Source: Hydrogenimonas cancrithermarum (GTDB lineage: Bacteria; Campylobacterota; Campylobacteria; Campylobacterales; Hydrogenimonadaceae). Taken from it: 64,000 bases of DNA. This document shows, in pieces, positions 42,255-51,097 of the stretch; within the stretch, counting starts at the first letter, position 1, and the number at the start of each line of letters is the position of its first letter. The stretch lies in contig NZ_AP027370.1 of the NCBI RefSeq assembly GCF_030296055.1, positions 1,786,501-1,850,500 of the forward strand. The letters run 5' to 3'. Made by a program: the position numbers and the translations under genes. Below the pieces are notes generated by a model. The model had not been told where the DNA came from. It was given only the letters and a program-made list of their open reading frames with translations, and made no database searches.

Positions 42255-43000
42255 GCGAGGTCTCCGTTTCGATAATGCATTTTCAGATATCGTTTGAAAT
42301 ATATTTGATCTCCACCGTTCAATATTGCAGAAAAATCGGAGGGCAATGCATGCTGGGCCAATGAACGTGGAATCAGATTTTTACGATAAGGGGAGAAGTA
42401 TGAGCCTGGAAGGCAGCTGTAGAGTTTCGAATAGCCAGTTTTTTCCGACTCTTCGATGACGAGATCGGAAAATCTTCCACGTGGAAAGCATAATGACGAT
42501 ATCTGCCTGTCGAACAGGTCTTCAAGCTTTTTTTTCGAAGCTTCAAGCTCATATATCAATCTTTTTCTATCGTGTAGGTCGAGATTCTGGTGAGAGACGC
42601 TATGCGAGCCGATGCTCAAATATCCAGAACCGAGCATCTCTTCGATTTCCCCTTTGGTTAAATAGTTTTTTTTATCGATAAAATCTGTTACGAGAAAAAG
42701 CTTGACGTGAATCTTTCGATCGATTAGCAATAAAAAATTTTCATACAATCCTCTGAATCCATCGTCGAAGGTTATTTCGATTTCATTTTTTCTATTTGTA
42801 ATTTCCTGGACCACTGTATAGTTCATATTTTGAATGGTTTCCAGATGTTTCAAAAAGAGTTTGATCGGTGTTGACATCGATGTGTAAGCGGTATTATCAT
42901 GAATATCATGATAATAGATCACTTTGCTATCTTGATTTCCGTATAGAAGTGCACCAGTGTGCAGCAAAACAGTTTTAACGGCGTTTTTGACCATTTGCAT
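42251..43000 (-). CDS. Polysaccharide deacetylase (CE4 family)
   Basis: The 249-residue protein carries the NodB-homology core. The metal/catalytic Asp motif is ITFDDGFRGLYEN (residues about 73-85), and the His motif is IGSHSVSHQNLD. A conserved CFPRGRFSDLVIEESEKTGY strand lies near the end. CE4 enzymes remove N-acetyl (or O-acetyl) groups from glycans. No signal peptide is evident, so it may act on a cytoplasmic lipid-linked precursor. It overlaps the downstream GT4 gene by four bases and starts three bases after the ChbG-type deacetylase gene. Confidence 0.9.
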   Translation of the reverse strand: MQMVKNAVKTVLLHTGALLYGNQDSKVIYYHDIHDNTAYTSMSTPIKLFLKHLETIQNMNYTVVQEITNRKNEIEITFDDGFRGLYENFLLLIDRKIHVKLFLVTDFIDKKNYLTKGEIEEMLGSGYLSIGSHSVSHQNLDLHDRKRLIYELEASKKKLEDLFDRQISSLCFPRGRFSDLVIEESEKTGYSKLYSCLPGSYFSPYRKNLIPRSLAQHALPSDFSAILNGGDQIYFKRYLKMHYRNGDLA

Positions 43001-43003
43001 CTT

Positions 43004-43783
43004 TTATCGCCTGTCTATGAAATTATAGTTGACGAGATTCAAGTCCGGACGATTCAGTTTTTTCAAAATTTCATCATGAAAAAACGGTTGGGTCTCGACA
43101 GCACGCCATGCATCGGTCGTACCAGGATGAATACCCAATTCAGTCAAACCATCGGGAATATCGTTCAGAAATTTTTCCAGCCAATCGCTGTCTTCATGAT
43201 GCTCGAGCATGAAAAAATAGTCAGGATGCTTGGTCCCCCCAAAAAAGAGTCTAAAAATATTGTTTATCAATGATTTTTTGAGATTTTTATTCTGAAAAAT
43301 ATTTTGAGGAATTCTGACGGATGTTATTTTATATTTTTTGAGGATGGGCTTTGCCGCGTGAATGATCTGAGGAAATTTATGCAGATGCCCATGCGAATCG
43401 ATATGTGAAACGTTGATACCGGCATCGAACAATTGAGATAATTGACACTCCAACTCATGTTGAATATCTTTTTTATTCAGCTTCCACATGAGAGCATTGA
43501 TGCGTTGCTGGTTGCTATCTTTGAAAACTCTATTTTCCGGTGTTGTCAAAGAGTTTGGTGAAAGAGAATGGGATGCATGGCCATCTACAATATTGAAATG
43601 GAGGCCGAATGAAAACCTATCCTGATTTTTTTTCGCATATTCTATGGCTTTTGGGGTTCCGGGCATGCCTGTCATGATAGTCGCACTGGTCAATACTCCT
43701 TTTTCGAAAAGTTTTATCGTTGCTGCAACCGTCTCTTCATCCCATCCAAAGTCATCGGCATTGATTATCAAATATTTTGTCAT
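43004..43783 (-). CDS. ChbG/YdjC-family carbohydrate deacetylase
   Basis: The 259-residue protein has the YdjC/ChbG signature IINADDFGWDEETVAATIKL at the N-terminus (metal-binding Asp pair), GLHFNIVDGHASHSL and VSHIDSHGHLHKFPQII. These supply the His ligands. The family deacetylates N-acetylated sugars such as diacetylchitobiose; HpnK of hopanoid synthesis is a relative. Two unrelated deacetylase families in adjacent genes suggest the glycan contains deacetylated amino sugars. Its stop lies three bases before the CE4 gene, and its start overlaps the end of the next GT4 gene by four bases. Confidence 0.9.
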   Translation of the reverse strand: MTKYLIINADDFGWDEETVAATIKLFEKGVLTSATIMTGMPGTPKAIEYAKKNQDRFSFGLHFNIVDGHASHSLSPNSLTTPENRVFKDSNQQRINALMWKLNKKDIQHELECQLSQLFDAGINVSHIDSHGHLHKFPQIIHAAKPILKKYKITSVRIPQNIFQNKNLKKSLINNIFRLFFGGTKHPDYFFMLEHHEDSDWLEKFLNDIPDGLTELGIHPGTTDAWRAVETQPFFHDEILKKLNRPDLNLVNYNFIDRR

Positions 43784-44868
43784 CTCTCTTCTCCATGTAA
43801 TTTTTCATGGCAATAGTCGATTGCCGATATAAGATTTGTTTTATACATTTCATAATTCCAACTGTTTCGCATAAGTTCTTCGGCATTACGACTCATTTTT
43901 TTATAAAGTAAGGGATCTTCATATATTTTTTTCATAAGCGATGAAAGTTCGTCTATGTTTGTCGGATCAAAAACGAATCCCGTTTCCTTTCCGAGAATCA
44001 GATCGTAAATTGCACCAACACGATTGGATGCAAGTACCGGCAAACCTGCGGAAAGGGCTTCGTTGACGACAAGTCCCCAGGGTTCGTATAGTGATGGAAT
44101 CACTAGGAGATGAGAAGTATGATAAGCTTCGACGAGATTACGGCCAAACTTGGCTCCTTCGAAGTGGATATTTGGCGCATCGGCATAGCGTGATTTCAGC
44201 GATTCGAGCGATGATCCCCGTCCGACGATACGCAGAAAAACGGTAGTTTCGTCTCCAAAAGCTTTTTGGAAACTTTGGATAAGCATTTCCACATTTTTAT
44301 GCGGAATGATGCGTCCAACGTAAAGAAAGGTGAAAGGGGACTCCGGTTTGGGGCGATTGGCAAAAAAAGTTTCGTTGTTCACCATCATTGGCATCAAAAA
44401 GATTCGCTCTTCGGCCATGCCGTAACGGCGAAAGAGCTCCTTGTGGCCGTAACTTCCCCCGGCGAAGCCGAGAACAAAAGAGCGTTTGAAAATAGTTTGA
44501 AGATAGAGTTTTTTTACGAATCTCTTGATGCCGCCGATCTCTTTGTATTGCGTATCGGAGTCGATGGCGATGTATTTCCTGCCACCCAGTATCCATGAAG
44601 TCAGGAAAAATAGAAGAAACTCCGTAGTGTTATAACCGTTGAAAATGAAAAAATCGTATCGTCGCCAGATATTTCGCAGTTTGGCGATTCTCTGGAAGCA
44701 TCCCATATTTTCAAAAATATCGCCTTCCGGTGTCTTGTCACTTTGAGCAATAAGCGGGCGGTCGTGAAAAAAGATGTGGCCGATTCCAAGCGGTTTGTAA
44801 ATATTTTCGACGATATCGAGCGTATAGGAGCTTGGTTCGACCAGAAAAGCGAAAGTTTTCAGACTCAT
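43780..44868 (-). CDS. Glycosyltransferase family 4
   Basis: The 362-residue GT-B protein has KTFAFLVEPSSYTLDIVENI at the N-terminus and DFFIFNGYNTTEFLLFFL. The donor half includes FTFLYVGRIIPHKNVEMLIQ, RIVGRGSSLESLK and the GT4 E-x7-E region LVIPSLYEPWGLVVNEALSAGLPVLAS (fragment quoted in part). The basic patch around residue 120-135 could contact membranes. Both ends overlap neighbours by ATGA, so it sits inside a translationally coupled operon. Donor and acceptor are unknown. Confidence 0.88.
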   Translation of the reverse strand: MSLKTFAFLVEPSSYTLDIVENIYKPLGIGHIFFHDRPLIAQSDKTPEGDIFENMGCFQRIAKLRNIWRRYDFFIFNGYNTTEFLLFFLTSWILGGRKYIAIDSDTQYKEIGGIKRFVKKLYLQTIFKRSFVLGFAGGSYGHKELFRRYGMAEERIFLMPMMVNNETFFANRPKPESPFTFLYVGRIIPHKNVEMLIQSFQKAFGDETTVFLRIVGRGSSLESLKSRYADAPNIHFEGAKFGRNLVEAYHTSHLLVIPSLYEPWGLVVNEALSAGLPVLASNRVGAIYDLILGKETGFVFDPTNIDELSSLMKKIYEDPLLYKKMSRNAEELMRNSWNYEMYKTNLISAIDYCHEKLHGEER

Positions 44869-45962
44869 CGGTGTAGAATCCTGTTGATGGTTTTTTTATG
44901 TTTTTTGTAAAACGGTTTGATTGACAAAATGATGAATTGCTTCAAAAGATATCGTACATAAGCGATGCCGTTTTTTGAATAATAAAATGTAAATTGAAGA
45001 TTGATTTCGGGCAAAAAATTCACTATTTTATATTCATATAAACCTCTGCCGAAATCAAGAACGAAGCGTGAGCCGATATGCTCCATGGAAAGTTTTTTTA
45101 TCAGTATAAAGTAGGAGAGAATATTTATTTTAGGCCTGTTTCTATATATCGTTATCCACAGCAAAAATCTTTTTTCGCGGTCATCTTTTAGAATGAAGTT
45201 CATGACAAGCGAGGTTTTATCGTCTTTTATCTCCTGAATCATTAAATGGCCCGCTTCGTAGAGTTTCGTGATGATGCCGAGCAGTGTCTCGTCCAGAAAA
45301 TCGTCACCCCTCAGACCGCTCTTTTTCATGTCGGTCAAAATCTCTTTCAAGGTTTCAGCGGGGAAAGGAGAGGTGTCGACCGTGTGATATACCCCATGTA
45401 GATTTTCATTTTTTTTGTAGAGTCTCTTGATCTGATTGCGTTTTTTCGCTTTCAGATAGGAAAAAGCGTCCAGAACGTTTTCGCTTCCGACAAAAGATGT
45501 GTACGAGGATGCATTTGTCTGATAGAGAATCTGTTTGTAGTCGAAGCGCGAACAGAAAATTCCCAGATATTTCGAAGATTGATTCAGGTTTTTCAACTCT
45601 ATGGAGTCGACTTCGTCGCTTTGCTCTATGATGTCGTGTATAGTTTTGCAGATTTCGTAGAGTGTCGTATTGTCCTCTGGACCGATTAGAAAATCGCTAT
45701 AATCCGAATGAGTATCGGCAATGAATCTTAAAGTTTTCTTTTGGTCCAACATCAAAGGGCATATTGCGGCAGGCTCTTCGATGCTTTGTGGGTACAAAAT
45801 CAAAACGAACAGTTTATTGTAAGAGTAGCTGTGTTTCCACCACAGATAATTCCACTCGAAAGTTTGAAAAACAGTTTTATCCTTGAGGGAGGAGTAAAAC
45901 GTTTTCCAAATTTTCTCTATGGAGACAAGGACTTCTTCGGTTTCGATGATTGTATGGTTCAT
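44865..45962 (-). CDS. GNAT-superfamily acyltransferase (FemAB/CelD-like)
   Basis: The 365-residue protein resembles the CelD/BcsL and FemAB acyltransferases. It has VFQTFEWNYLWWKHSYSYNK near residue 35, a split GNAT domain with LKAKKRNQIKRLYKKNENL, and LKEILTDMKKSGLRGDDFLD. FVLDFGRGLYEYKIVNFLPE is the typical late motif ('DFGRG-x2-YK'). Such enzymes add acetyl or aminoacyl groups to surface glycans. The acyl donor is not identifiable. It is overlapped by four bases on both sides and is A+T-rich. Confidence 0.78.
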   Translation of the reverse strand: MNHTIIETEEVLVSIEKIWKTFYSSLKDKTVFQTFEWNYLWWKHSYSYNKLFVLILYPQSIEEPAAICPLMLDQKKTLRFIADTHSDYSDFLIGPEDNTTLYEICKTIHDIIEQSDEVDSIELKNLNQSSKYLGIFCSRFDYKQILYQTNASSYTSFVGSENVLDAFSYLKAKKRNQIKRLYKKNENLHGVYHTVDTSPFPAETLKEILTDMKKSGLRGDDFLDETLLGIITKLYEAGHLMIQEIKDDKTSLVMNFILKDDREKRFLLWITIYRNRPKINILSYFILIKKLSMEHIGSRFVLDFGRGLYEYKIVNFLPEINLQFTFYYSKNGIAYVRYLLKQFIILSIKPFYKKHKKTINRILHR

Positions 45963-47119
45963 GGTTGGGATGATCTCTCTTTTTTATATTTTGTCATATA
46001 AATTTGATAGAAAAGAAGCGCAAACCAAAACGTGGTGCCTTCGTATCCGTTGATGCCGAACAAGTGGGATTCGAAAAGGCCGCTGAGAAACGGATATAGA
46101 AGCATGATGAGAAAAAGATCGTTCCGAGGTTTGAAAAATATGGACTTTCCAATATAATAAACGAGTGTCAACAGCAAAAGCATTCCGAAAGGGACTCCCA
46201 GTTGGATGAAATTGCCCAGAAACGAGTTGTGTGGATTAGCCGCGAAAGCGTTGTCCACGCGTAAAATTCCTGAACGCATGACGATATTGTCCGAAAGGTG
46301 GGCATAGTGATCCAGACCGTGTCCCTCTATGGGTTTTTCTTTTATGGAGAGAAGCCCGAGTTTGAACTCGAGATCCCTTCCTGCAAGAAGGTCATTTTTT
46401 TTGCTAGTGGAGACGAGACGGTCGATGCCTGTCGTGAAACCGTAGGAAGAGGTGATTTTGTTGATGCCAAGCATCATTACCAGCGCCATAAAAATCACCG
46501 CTATCTTTTTGTAGGAAAACCCATCTTTCAGTAGATAGGCGAGGACGAGCCCTCCCAATGCGTTTCGGGAACCGCTCATGAGAACCAATGCAATAAAGAA
46601 AATGAGAAGAGATGTCTTTTTCAAACCTGGCTTGAGATAAAAGAGGGCGATACTGAATGCAAGAACCGCTAAAAAACCCAATGAATTCGTATTGTCGAAG
46701 GGGCCGCTGTAGCGGGTTCCGAAATCATGGTTCGTCAACACGCCCACTACAAGTATAAGAGTACTGATGACGAGCATGATTATAGGATAACGCTTTTCGA
46801 CATAGTCGTAGTTGAAATAGATCGTGGCCATGATCATGCCGAAAATGGCGATTTTCGAAAAAAGGTATTGTATGCCGAAAAAAGAGTGATCAAAAAGTAT
46901 CCAGTAGCAGGCATAGATGGCGATGATGATTAAAACGAGAAGAAAAGATTTGTTGAAAAAGAAACTCCTGTTTTTCAATAGCAGTACGAAAGTGTAGATG
47001 AGAGAGAGGCCGATTATCAAATACAAAATTGAATAGAAATGAAAAGGCAAACTGGTCTGTTCCAAAACCTGAAGTGTCCAGAAAACGATGAAGAGATATT
47101 TTGTATAAAAATTAAGCAT
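45959..47119 (-). CDS. O-antigen polymerase/ligase-type membrane protein (Wzy/WaaL-like)
   Basis: The 386-residue protein has about ten hydrophobic segments and a large polar loop (residues about 235-300) containing GHGLDHYAHLSDN and NPHNSFLGNFIQLGVPFG. The H-N-S-F-L segment in a late periplasmic loop is the hallmark of the Wzy_C / O-antigen ligase family. It would polymerise repeat units in the periplasm, or ligate glycan to lipid A. With a Wzx-like flippase 4 kb upstream, the polymerase role is favoured. It overlaps the next upstream glycosyltransferase gene by eight bases. Confidence 0.87.
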   Translation of the reverse strand: MLNFYTKYLFIVFWTLQVLEQTSLPFHFYSILYLIIGLSLIYTFVLLLKNRSFFFNKSFLLVLIIIAIYACYWILFDHSFFGIQYLFSKIAIFGMIMATIYFNYDYVEKRYPIIMLVISTLILVVGVLTNHDFGTRYSGPFDNTNSLGFLAVLAFSIALFYLKPGLKKTSLLIFFIALVLMSGSRNALGGLVLAYLLKDGFSYKKIAVIFMALVMMLGINKITSSYGFTTGIDRLVSTSKKNDLLAGRDLEFKLGLLSIKEKPIEGHGLDHYAHLSDNIVMRSGILRVDNAFAANPHNSFLGNFIQLGVPFGMLLLLTLVYYIGKSIFFKPRNDLFLIMLLYPFLSGLFESHLFGINGYEGTTFWFALLFYQIYMTKYKKERSSQP

Positions 47120-48287
47120 CGGTAACCTTCGAAAGGAATTCCGATATAAAGTTGTCGATATTTAGATCATATGGTGTTAGGGAATGCTTTTTTTCGAGGT
47201 GCCAGCAAATGAGGTCGGCCAGTCTCTTTTCATCATGCTTGGGGATCAGTGAAAAGGCTTTTTCCTCTTTATGAAGCAATTCTTCGATTCCCTGATTCTC
47301 GACAGCTATAATGGGAACTCCAACTTGCAACGCTTCGGTATAGACGCATCCCAGTGCTTCATAGTAGGATGGTAGCACGAAAAGATCCAAGGAGTTGTAA
47401 AAGGTATTGAGTTGTGTGTGGTCTATCTCTTTTTTGAATTCAACATACTTTCCAAGTCCGTTTTCTTCAACGTACGATAGGCAAGATCCCAGTGTGGGGC
47501 CGCTTCCGACGAAGACGACTTTTATATTGTCGATACATCTTCCTTTTAGCAAAAGATTCAATGCCTTGAGCAGTGTCATTTGGTCTTTTATTTTCCAGAA
47601 ATTACCGATACACCCGATTGTAAAGAAATCGCTCTTTTTTCTATTTTCTATTCTATAAAACTTGGAAGTGTCTACACCATTGTAGAGAACATATGTGTTT
47701 TGGTTGCAAAATCCTTCTATTTTTTTGAGTTCATCGACAACTTTCTGACTGACTCCGATATTCAGGTTTGTGCCGTTTGTCGTTTTCAAAAAACGTCTCT
47801 TTATGAACTTTCCATTCCACTCTTTGAGCTTTCCCCCGAGTATTCTACCGTTGCGTAGCTGCATAACATCCAATCCATGGTGTTGGACGAAATTTTTTAT
47901 GTTGTGTTCTCTGCCCAAGTCGGCAGCCAGTGCTCCGGCGGGGTACGCGACATGCGCGTGAATAAATGCTATCTGTTCAAAATCGATTTTCACTACCTCT
48001 TTTAAAAATTTTTTCAAACGTATTAAATTAATCTTATGAAACAGACCGGGCAGTGTCGAGGAGGGTAGATCGAAAACTTTAAAATTGAAAACTCTGACTC
48101 CCTGGTACACATATTCGGCAGGGGTATTGTCAAATATGGAAACCACTTTTACGACAACTACTTCGAAATCCCCTCTTCGCTCTATCGATTTGACCTGATC
48201 ATAAATATAAGGGCCTACGAAATGTATATCGCTCGGGAAGAAAGGAGTGATTTCGAGATAGATATTTTTCCCCTGTTTTTTCATCAA
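47112..48287 (-). CDS. Glycosyltransferase family 4 (intact paralogue)
   Basis: The 391-residue GT-B enzyme has NIYLEITPFFPSDIHFVGPY at the N-terminus, HAHVAYPAGALAADLG, and VQHHGLDVMQL. The donor half begins FFTIGCIGNFWKIKDQMTLL and includes VFVGSGPTLGSCLSYVEE. The GT4 E-x7-E segment is SYYEALGCVYTEALQVGVP. The decayed gene at 49247-50371 is clearly its paralogue, alignable over almost its entire length. The two copies flank the GT11-like gene, which points to a local duplication. An AAGG ribosome site precedes the ATG pair. Confidence 0.9.
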   Translation of the reverse strand: MMKKQGKNIYLEITPFFPSDIHFVGPYIYDQVKSIERRGDFEVVVVKVVSIFDNTPAEYVYQGVRVFNFKVFDLPSSTLPGLFHKINLIRLKKFLKEVVKIDFEQIAFIHAHVAYPAGALAADLGREHNIKNFVQHHGLDVMQLRNGRILGGKLKEWNGKFIKRRFLKTTNGTNLNIGVSQKVVDELKKIEGFCNQNTYVLYNGVDTSKFYRIENRKKSDFFTIGCIGNFWKIKDQMTLLKALNLLLKGRCIDNIKVVFVGSGPTLGSCLSYVEENGLGKYVEFKKEIDHTQLNTFYNSLDLFVLPSYYEALGCVYTEALQVGVPIIAVENQGIEELLHKEEKAFSLIPKHDEKRLADLICWHLEKKHSLTPYDLNIDNFISEFLSKVTDA

Positions 48288-48299
48288 CCTTATCGACCC

Positions 48300-49220
48300 T
48301 TACAGAAATTTTGTCTTTAATTGAAAGACCAGGCTTTCAGGCAGAATTTCGTCATAATCGAGCGTACCTTCGAAACTCTCCCCTTTATCGTAAAGTTTGA
48401 GACGATGTAAACCTGGATACCATATAACGGGCATGCGCCCAAGATAAGATGCCCACATGCTGAAAGTGGAAGCGGAAGCTACAAGTACCGGGCTTTTACT
48501 CAACGCCAGCAGATCCGCGATTGCCGAACCGTAAAAGCATCGTTTGGTCCCCGGCAGAGACAAAATATCTTTGAGTTCTTCATCCGTACCATCCGAAAAG
48601 ATATTGACCGGGACATCACTCCCGATGGCTTTTCTCAAATTTTCAATTACGTTGATATACCACTTTAGAGGCAGACGATAATTCCAGCGGCCTTCTCTTA
48701 AAAATGCGTCGTTTGGTGCAATGGCGAAGTCTCCCATCCGAATATGAACACTTATCCCATCCGCTTCGAAGCTCTCCACTGCTCGTTTATGATGTGGCAT
48801 GACGATTTTTAGAAGCTCTTTTTTGATGATCGAATGATCTTTTAAAATCGGATGAAAAGATCTTTCCAGGCCTTTGAAGACGATCACTTTCGGTCTTAGG
48901 CTTTTCTCTTTCATGGCTTCGATGGCATGGTTTTCATCCACTTTCTCAGCCAAATGAAGAAGAAGAAACTTTTTCAATCCTCCGATTTCGCGCTCTTCGA
49001 ACAAGTCGTTGTAAAACCGTTTGTCGAACTCTCCCCGAAGAATTGGACCGAGTTTGATGGTTTTCCATGTGCTGTTGATGCGTTTTAGGTTGTGTTTTTT
49101 TGCAAACGCTACGGATCTCGCCCAGGGGAAAAGCAGGTTTCCAAGTCCGGGACCGCCCAGGCGGAAACCGAAACTCTCTCCGCTGCTGAGTGATGCGAAA
49201 GTGTAAACAGATGAATCCAT
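48300..49220 (-). CDS. GT11-like (alpha-1,2-fucosyltransferase family) protein
   Basis: The 306-residue protein shows the GT11 motifs. An N-terminal GGPGLGNLLFPWARSVAFAK replaces the usual GGLGNQMFQYA. ISVHIRMGDFA holds the donor-binding His-x-Arg-x-Gly-Asp. The later motifs are VNIFSDGTDEEL and LVASASTFSMWASYLG. GT11 enzymes typically move L-fucose from GDP-fucose. No GDP-fucose synthesis genes are in the window, so the donor is uncertain. It lies 12 bases before the intact GT4 and 26 bases after the pseudogene. Confidence 0.82.
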   Translation of the reverse strand: MDSSVYTFASLSSGESFGFRLGGPGLGNLLFPWARSVAFAKKHNLKRINSTWKTIKLGPILRGEFDKRFYNDLFEEREIGGLKKFLLLHLAEKVDENHAIEAMKEKSLRPKVIVFKGLERSFHPILKDHSIIKKELLKIVMPHHKRAVESFEADGISVHIRMGDFAIAPNDAFLREGRWNYRLPLKWYINVIENLRKAIGSDVPVNIFSDGTDEELKDILSLPGTKRCFYGSAIADLLALSKSPVLVASASTFSMWASYLGRMPVIWYPGLHRLKLYDKGESFEGTLDYDEILPESLVFQLKTKFL

Positions 49221-49246
49221 TGATTGGCCTTTTTGGAAGAAAAAGT

Positions 49247-50371
49247 TTAAAACTGTTTGATATAAATGATATATTTGACTAATTTAGATCTGTAATTATA
49301 ACGAAACTCGGTTAAATCAGCCATATGGCGATAATCCCCTTTTGAAATGAGCGATAGCTTTTTGTCTTTTTCTTTCAGGACTTCTTCAATTCCTTGATTT
49401 TTGACGGCGACAATCGGCACACCCGTTTGCATGGCTTCGGTGTAGACACATCCAAAGGCCTCATAGTATGAAGGGAGTACGAAAAGATCGAGAGAGTTGT
49501 AAAACTCGTTGAGTTGCCTATGATCCACCTCTTTTTCAAAAACGACCATCTTGTCGAGTCCATGCTCGGCGATATACTTTTTGCATGATGCCATTGTCGG
49601 TCCACTACCTATGAGGCGGACTTCTATATCTTTGATCCCCCGGCATTTCAGTTCGTAAACGGCTTTCATCAATGTCATATGATCTTTAATCTCAAAAAAA
49701 TTTCCAATACAGCCAATCAATCGTAAATTGGCTATTTTCCTTGGTTGGTAATCTGTAAAACTTTTGCGTATCGACACCGTTGTAGAGAACATACCGACTG
49801 GGGTTTGAAAACGCTTTCTCTTCCAACAGCTGGTCGAGAACTTTTTGGCTGACGCCGATGTTGAGGTCGGCTCGATTCGCGATATCAAGAAGTCTCTTTT
49901 TCATATATATGGCATTGAGCTCTTTCAAGAAGCCTTTTAGGATACCGACATTCAAAAGTTGGAAGACATCGAAGCCGTGATGTTGTATCAATGATGGGAT
50001 GCCAAACTTTTCTCCAAGCGTTACGGCCAAAGCGCCTCCCGGATAAAGTGTATGTGCATGGACAAATGCGATATCGTCGAAATCTATACCGACAATGTTC
50101 CGAATGAAACGTTCGAGTCGTAAAGCATTGAGAGAGTGGAATATTCCAGGAAGTGTCGACGAAGAAAGATCGATCACTCTGAAGTTGTAGACTTTGATGC
50201 CCTGGTAAAGATACTCCTGGCAATCGATTTTAAGATAAAAAGGGTGAACCTTTATAATGATGATTTCATACTCACCATTTCTTTCAATTGCTTTGACCTG
50301 ATCGTAAATATCCGGTCTATAGAAACGTGTAGGCGTGGGGGAAGGGGTCAGCTACAAATAAATTTTTTCAT
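49247..50371 (-). pseudogene. Decayed GT4 glycosyltransferase (paralogue of 47112-48287)
   Basis: Alignment by eye with the intact neighbour shows three lesions. First, in the frame reading KIYL, the Glu codon before LTP is a TAG stop (about residue 6), and the nearest ATG (50371) is out of frame. Second, a 4-bp tandem duplication at 49715-49722 (AATC twice on the plus strand) shifts the frame inside the conserved FTIGCIGNF segment. Third, the C-terminus ends about 30 residues early. Between lesions the coding sequence is well preserved (STLPGIFHSLNALRLERFI, VLYNGVDTQKFYR, SYYEAFGCVYTEAMQTGVP), so inactivation looks recent. Two partial reading frames (49247-49888 and 49692-50177) remain open. 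Confidence 0.85.
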
Positions 50372-50382
50372 TCTATTTCTAT

Positions 50383-51087
50383 TCAAAGAACTTTTTTTAA
50401 TTCAGAAATAATGAGTTTGGCATGTGCATCGGCATCATAATGGTGATCTGTGGGAATTTTATTTTTCAATTCCTGTATAACCAGACCATTTTTACCCAAT
50501 GACTGGTTATCAAGATTTATCATATCGATATGATGCTCTTTACAATAGTTTTCAATAGCTTTGTTGAATTTCAATGTCAACTTTGTTCGATCCAGTTGAG
50601 ATGCTTTTACTTCTTTTCTAGCGTGTGCCACTTCTCCTTTCGATTTTTCGTCGATGGTTGGCAGTGGAGTGCTGATGACTATTAACTTGCTCCGTGCTGC
50701 AAGCCGGGAAATAAAAGCGGTATATTTATCAACAGCTTGATGAAACATCTCTTCTACTGTTGTGTTGTATTTTGATGCACGGTACCAAATTACAAACCCG
50801 GTATCAACCTCACCGAGCATAATAATGATTTTATCAAAATCTTTTTTTGCAACGGTATCATTGAAAATATTGTAAGCTTGGGTTTTTGACCGAGGATTCT
50901 CCAAACCAGATGCTGTAGCCCCACCTACCGATACTACTTGGAAATATTTGAATGGAAAATGTAACATAAAGCGAAAATTGTGAAAAACCGTTACATGTGA
51001 ATCTCCGAGAACCAATATCGTTTCTCGTGCCAACTTTTTGTGAAAAAATCTTACGACAGTGGAAAGTTTGGATAACAGTTTTTTCAT
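50383..51087 (-). CDS. SGNH/GDSL-like hydrolase family protein
   Basis: The 234-residue protein has a basic N-terminus and the block-I motif ILVLGDSHVTVF (Ser30 of GDSH). A Gly block (VVSVGGATASGLENP), an Asn-block-like IIIMLGEVDTGF and a late IPTDHHYDADAH near the expected Asp/His block follow. SGNH hydrolases include O-acetyl esterases of surface glycans. GDSH proteins of this sort occur in many capsule loci without known activity. No signal peptide is convincing. It starts 10 bases after the flippase stop and is A+T-rich. Confidence 0.72.
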   Translation of the reverse strand: MKKLLSKLSTVVRFFHKKLARETILVLGDSHVTVFHNFRFMLHFPFKYFQVVSVGGATASGLENPRSKTQAYNIFNDTVAKKDFDKIIIMLGEVDTGFVIWYRASKYNTTVEEMFHQAVDKYTAFISRLAARSKLIVISTPLPTIDEKSKGEVAHARKEVKASQLDRTKLTLKFNKAIENYCKEHHIDMINLDNQSLGKNGLVIQELKNKIPTDHHYDADAHAKLIISELKKVL

Positions 51088-51097
51088 TATACTTCTT

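Noticed and set aside
49692-50177. A stand-alone 161-residue glycosyltransferase gene
   Set aside because: It is a fragment of the pseudogene: it starts in mid-domain, ends at the 4-bp duplication, and aligns with the middle of the intact paralogue.
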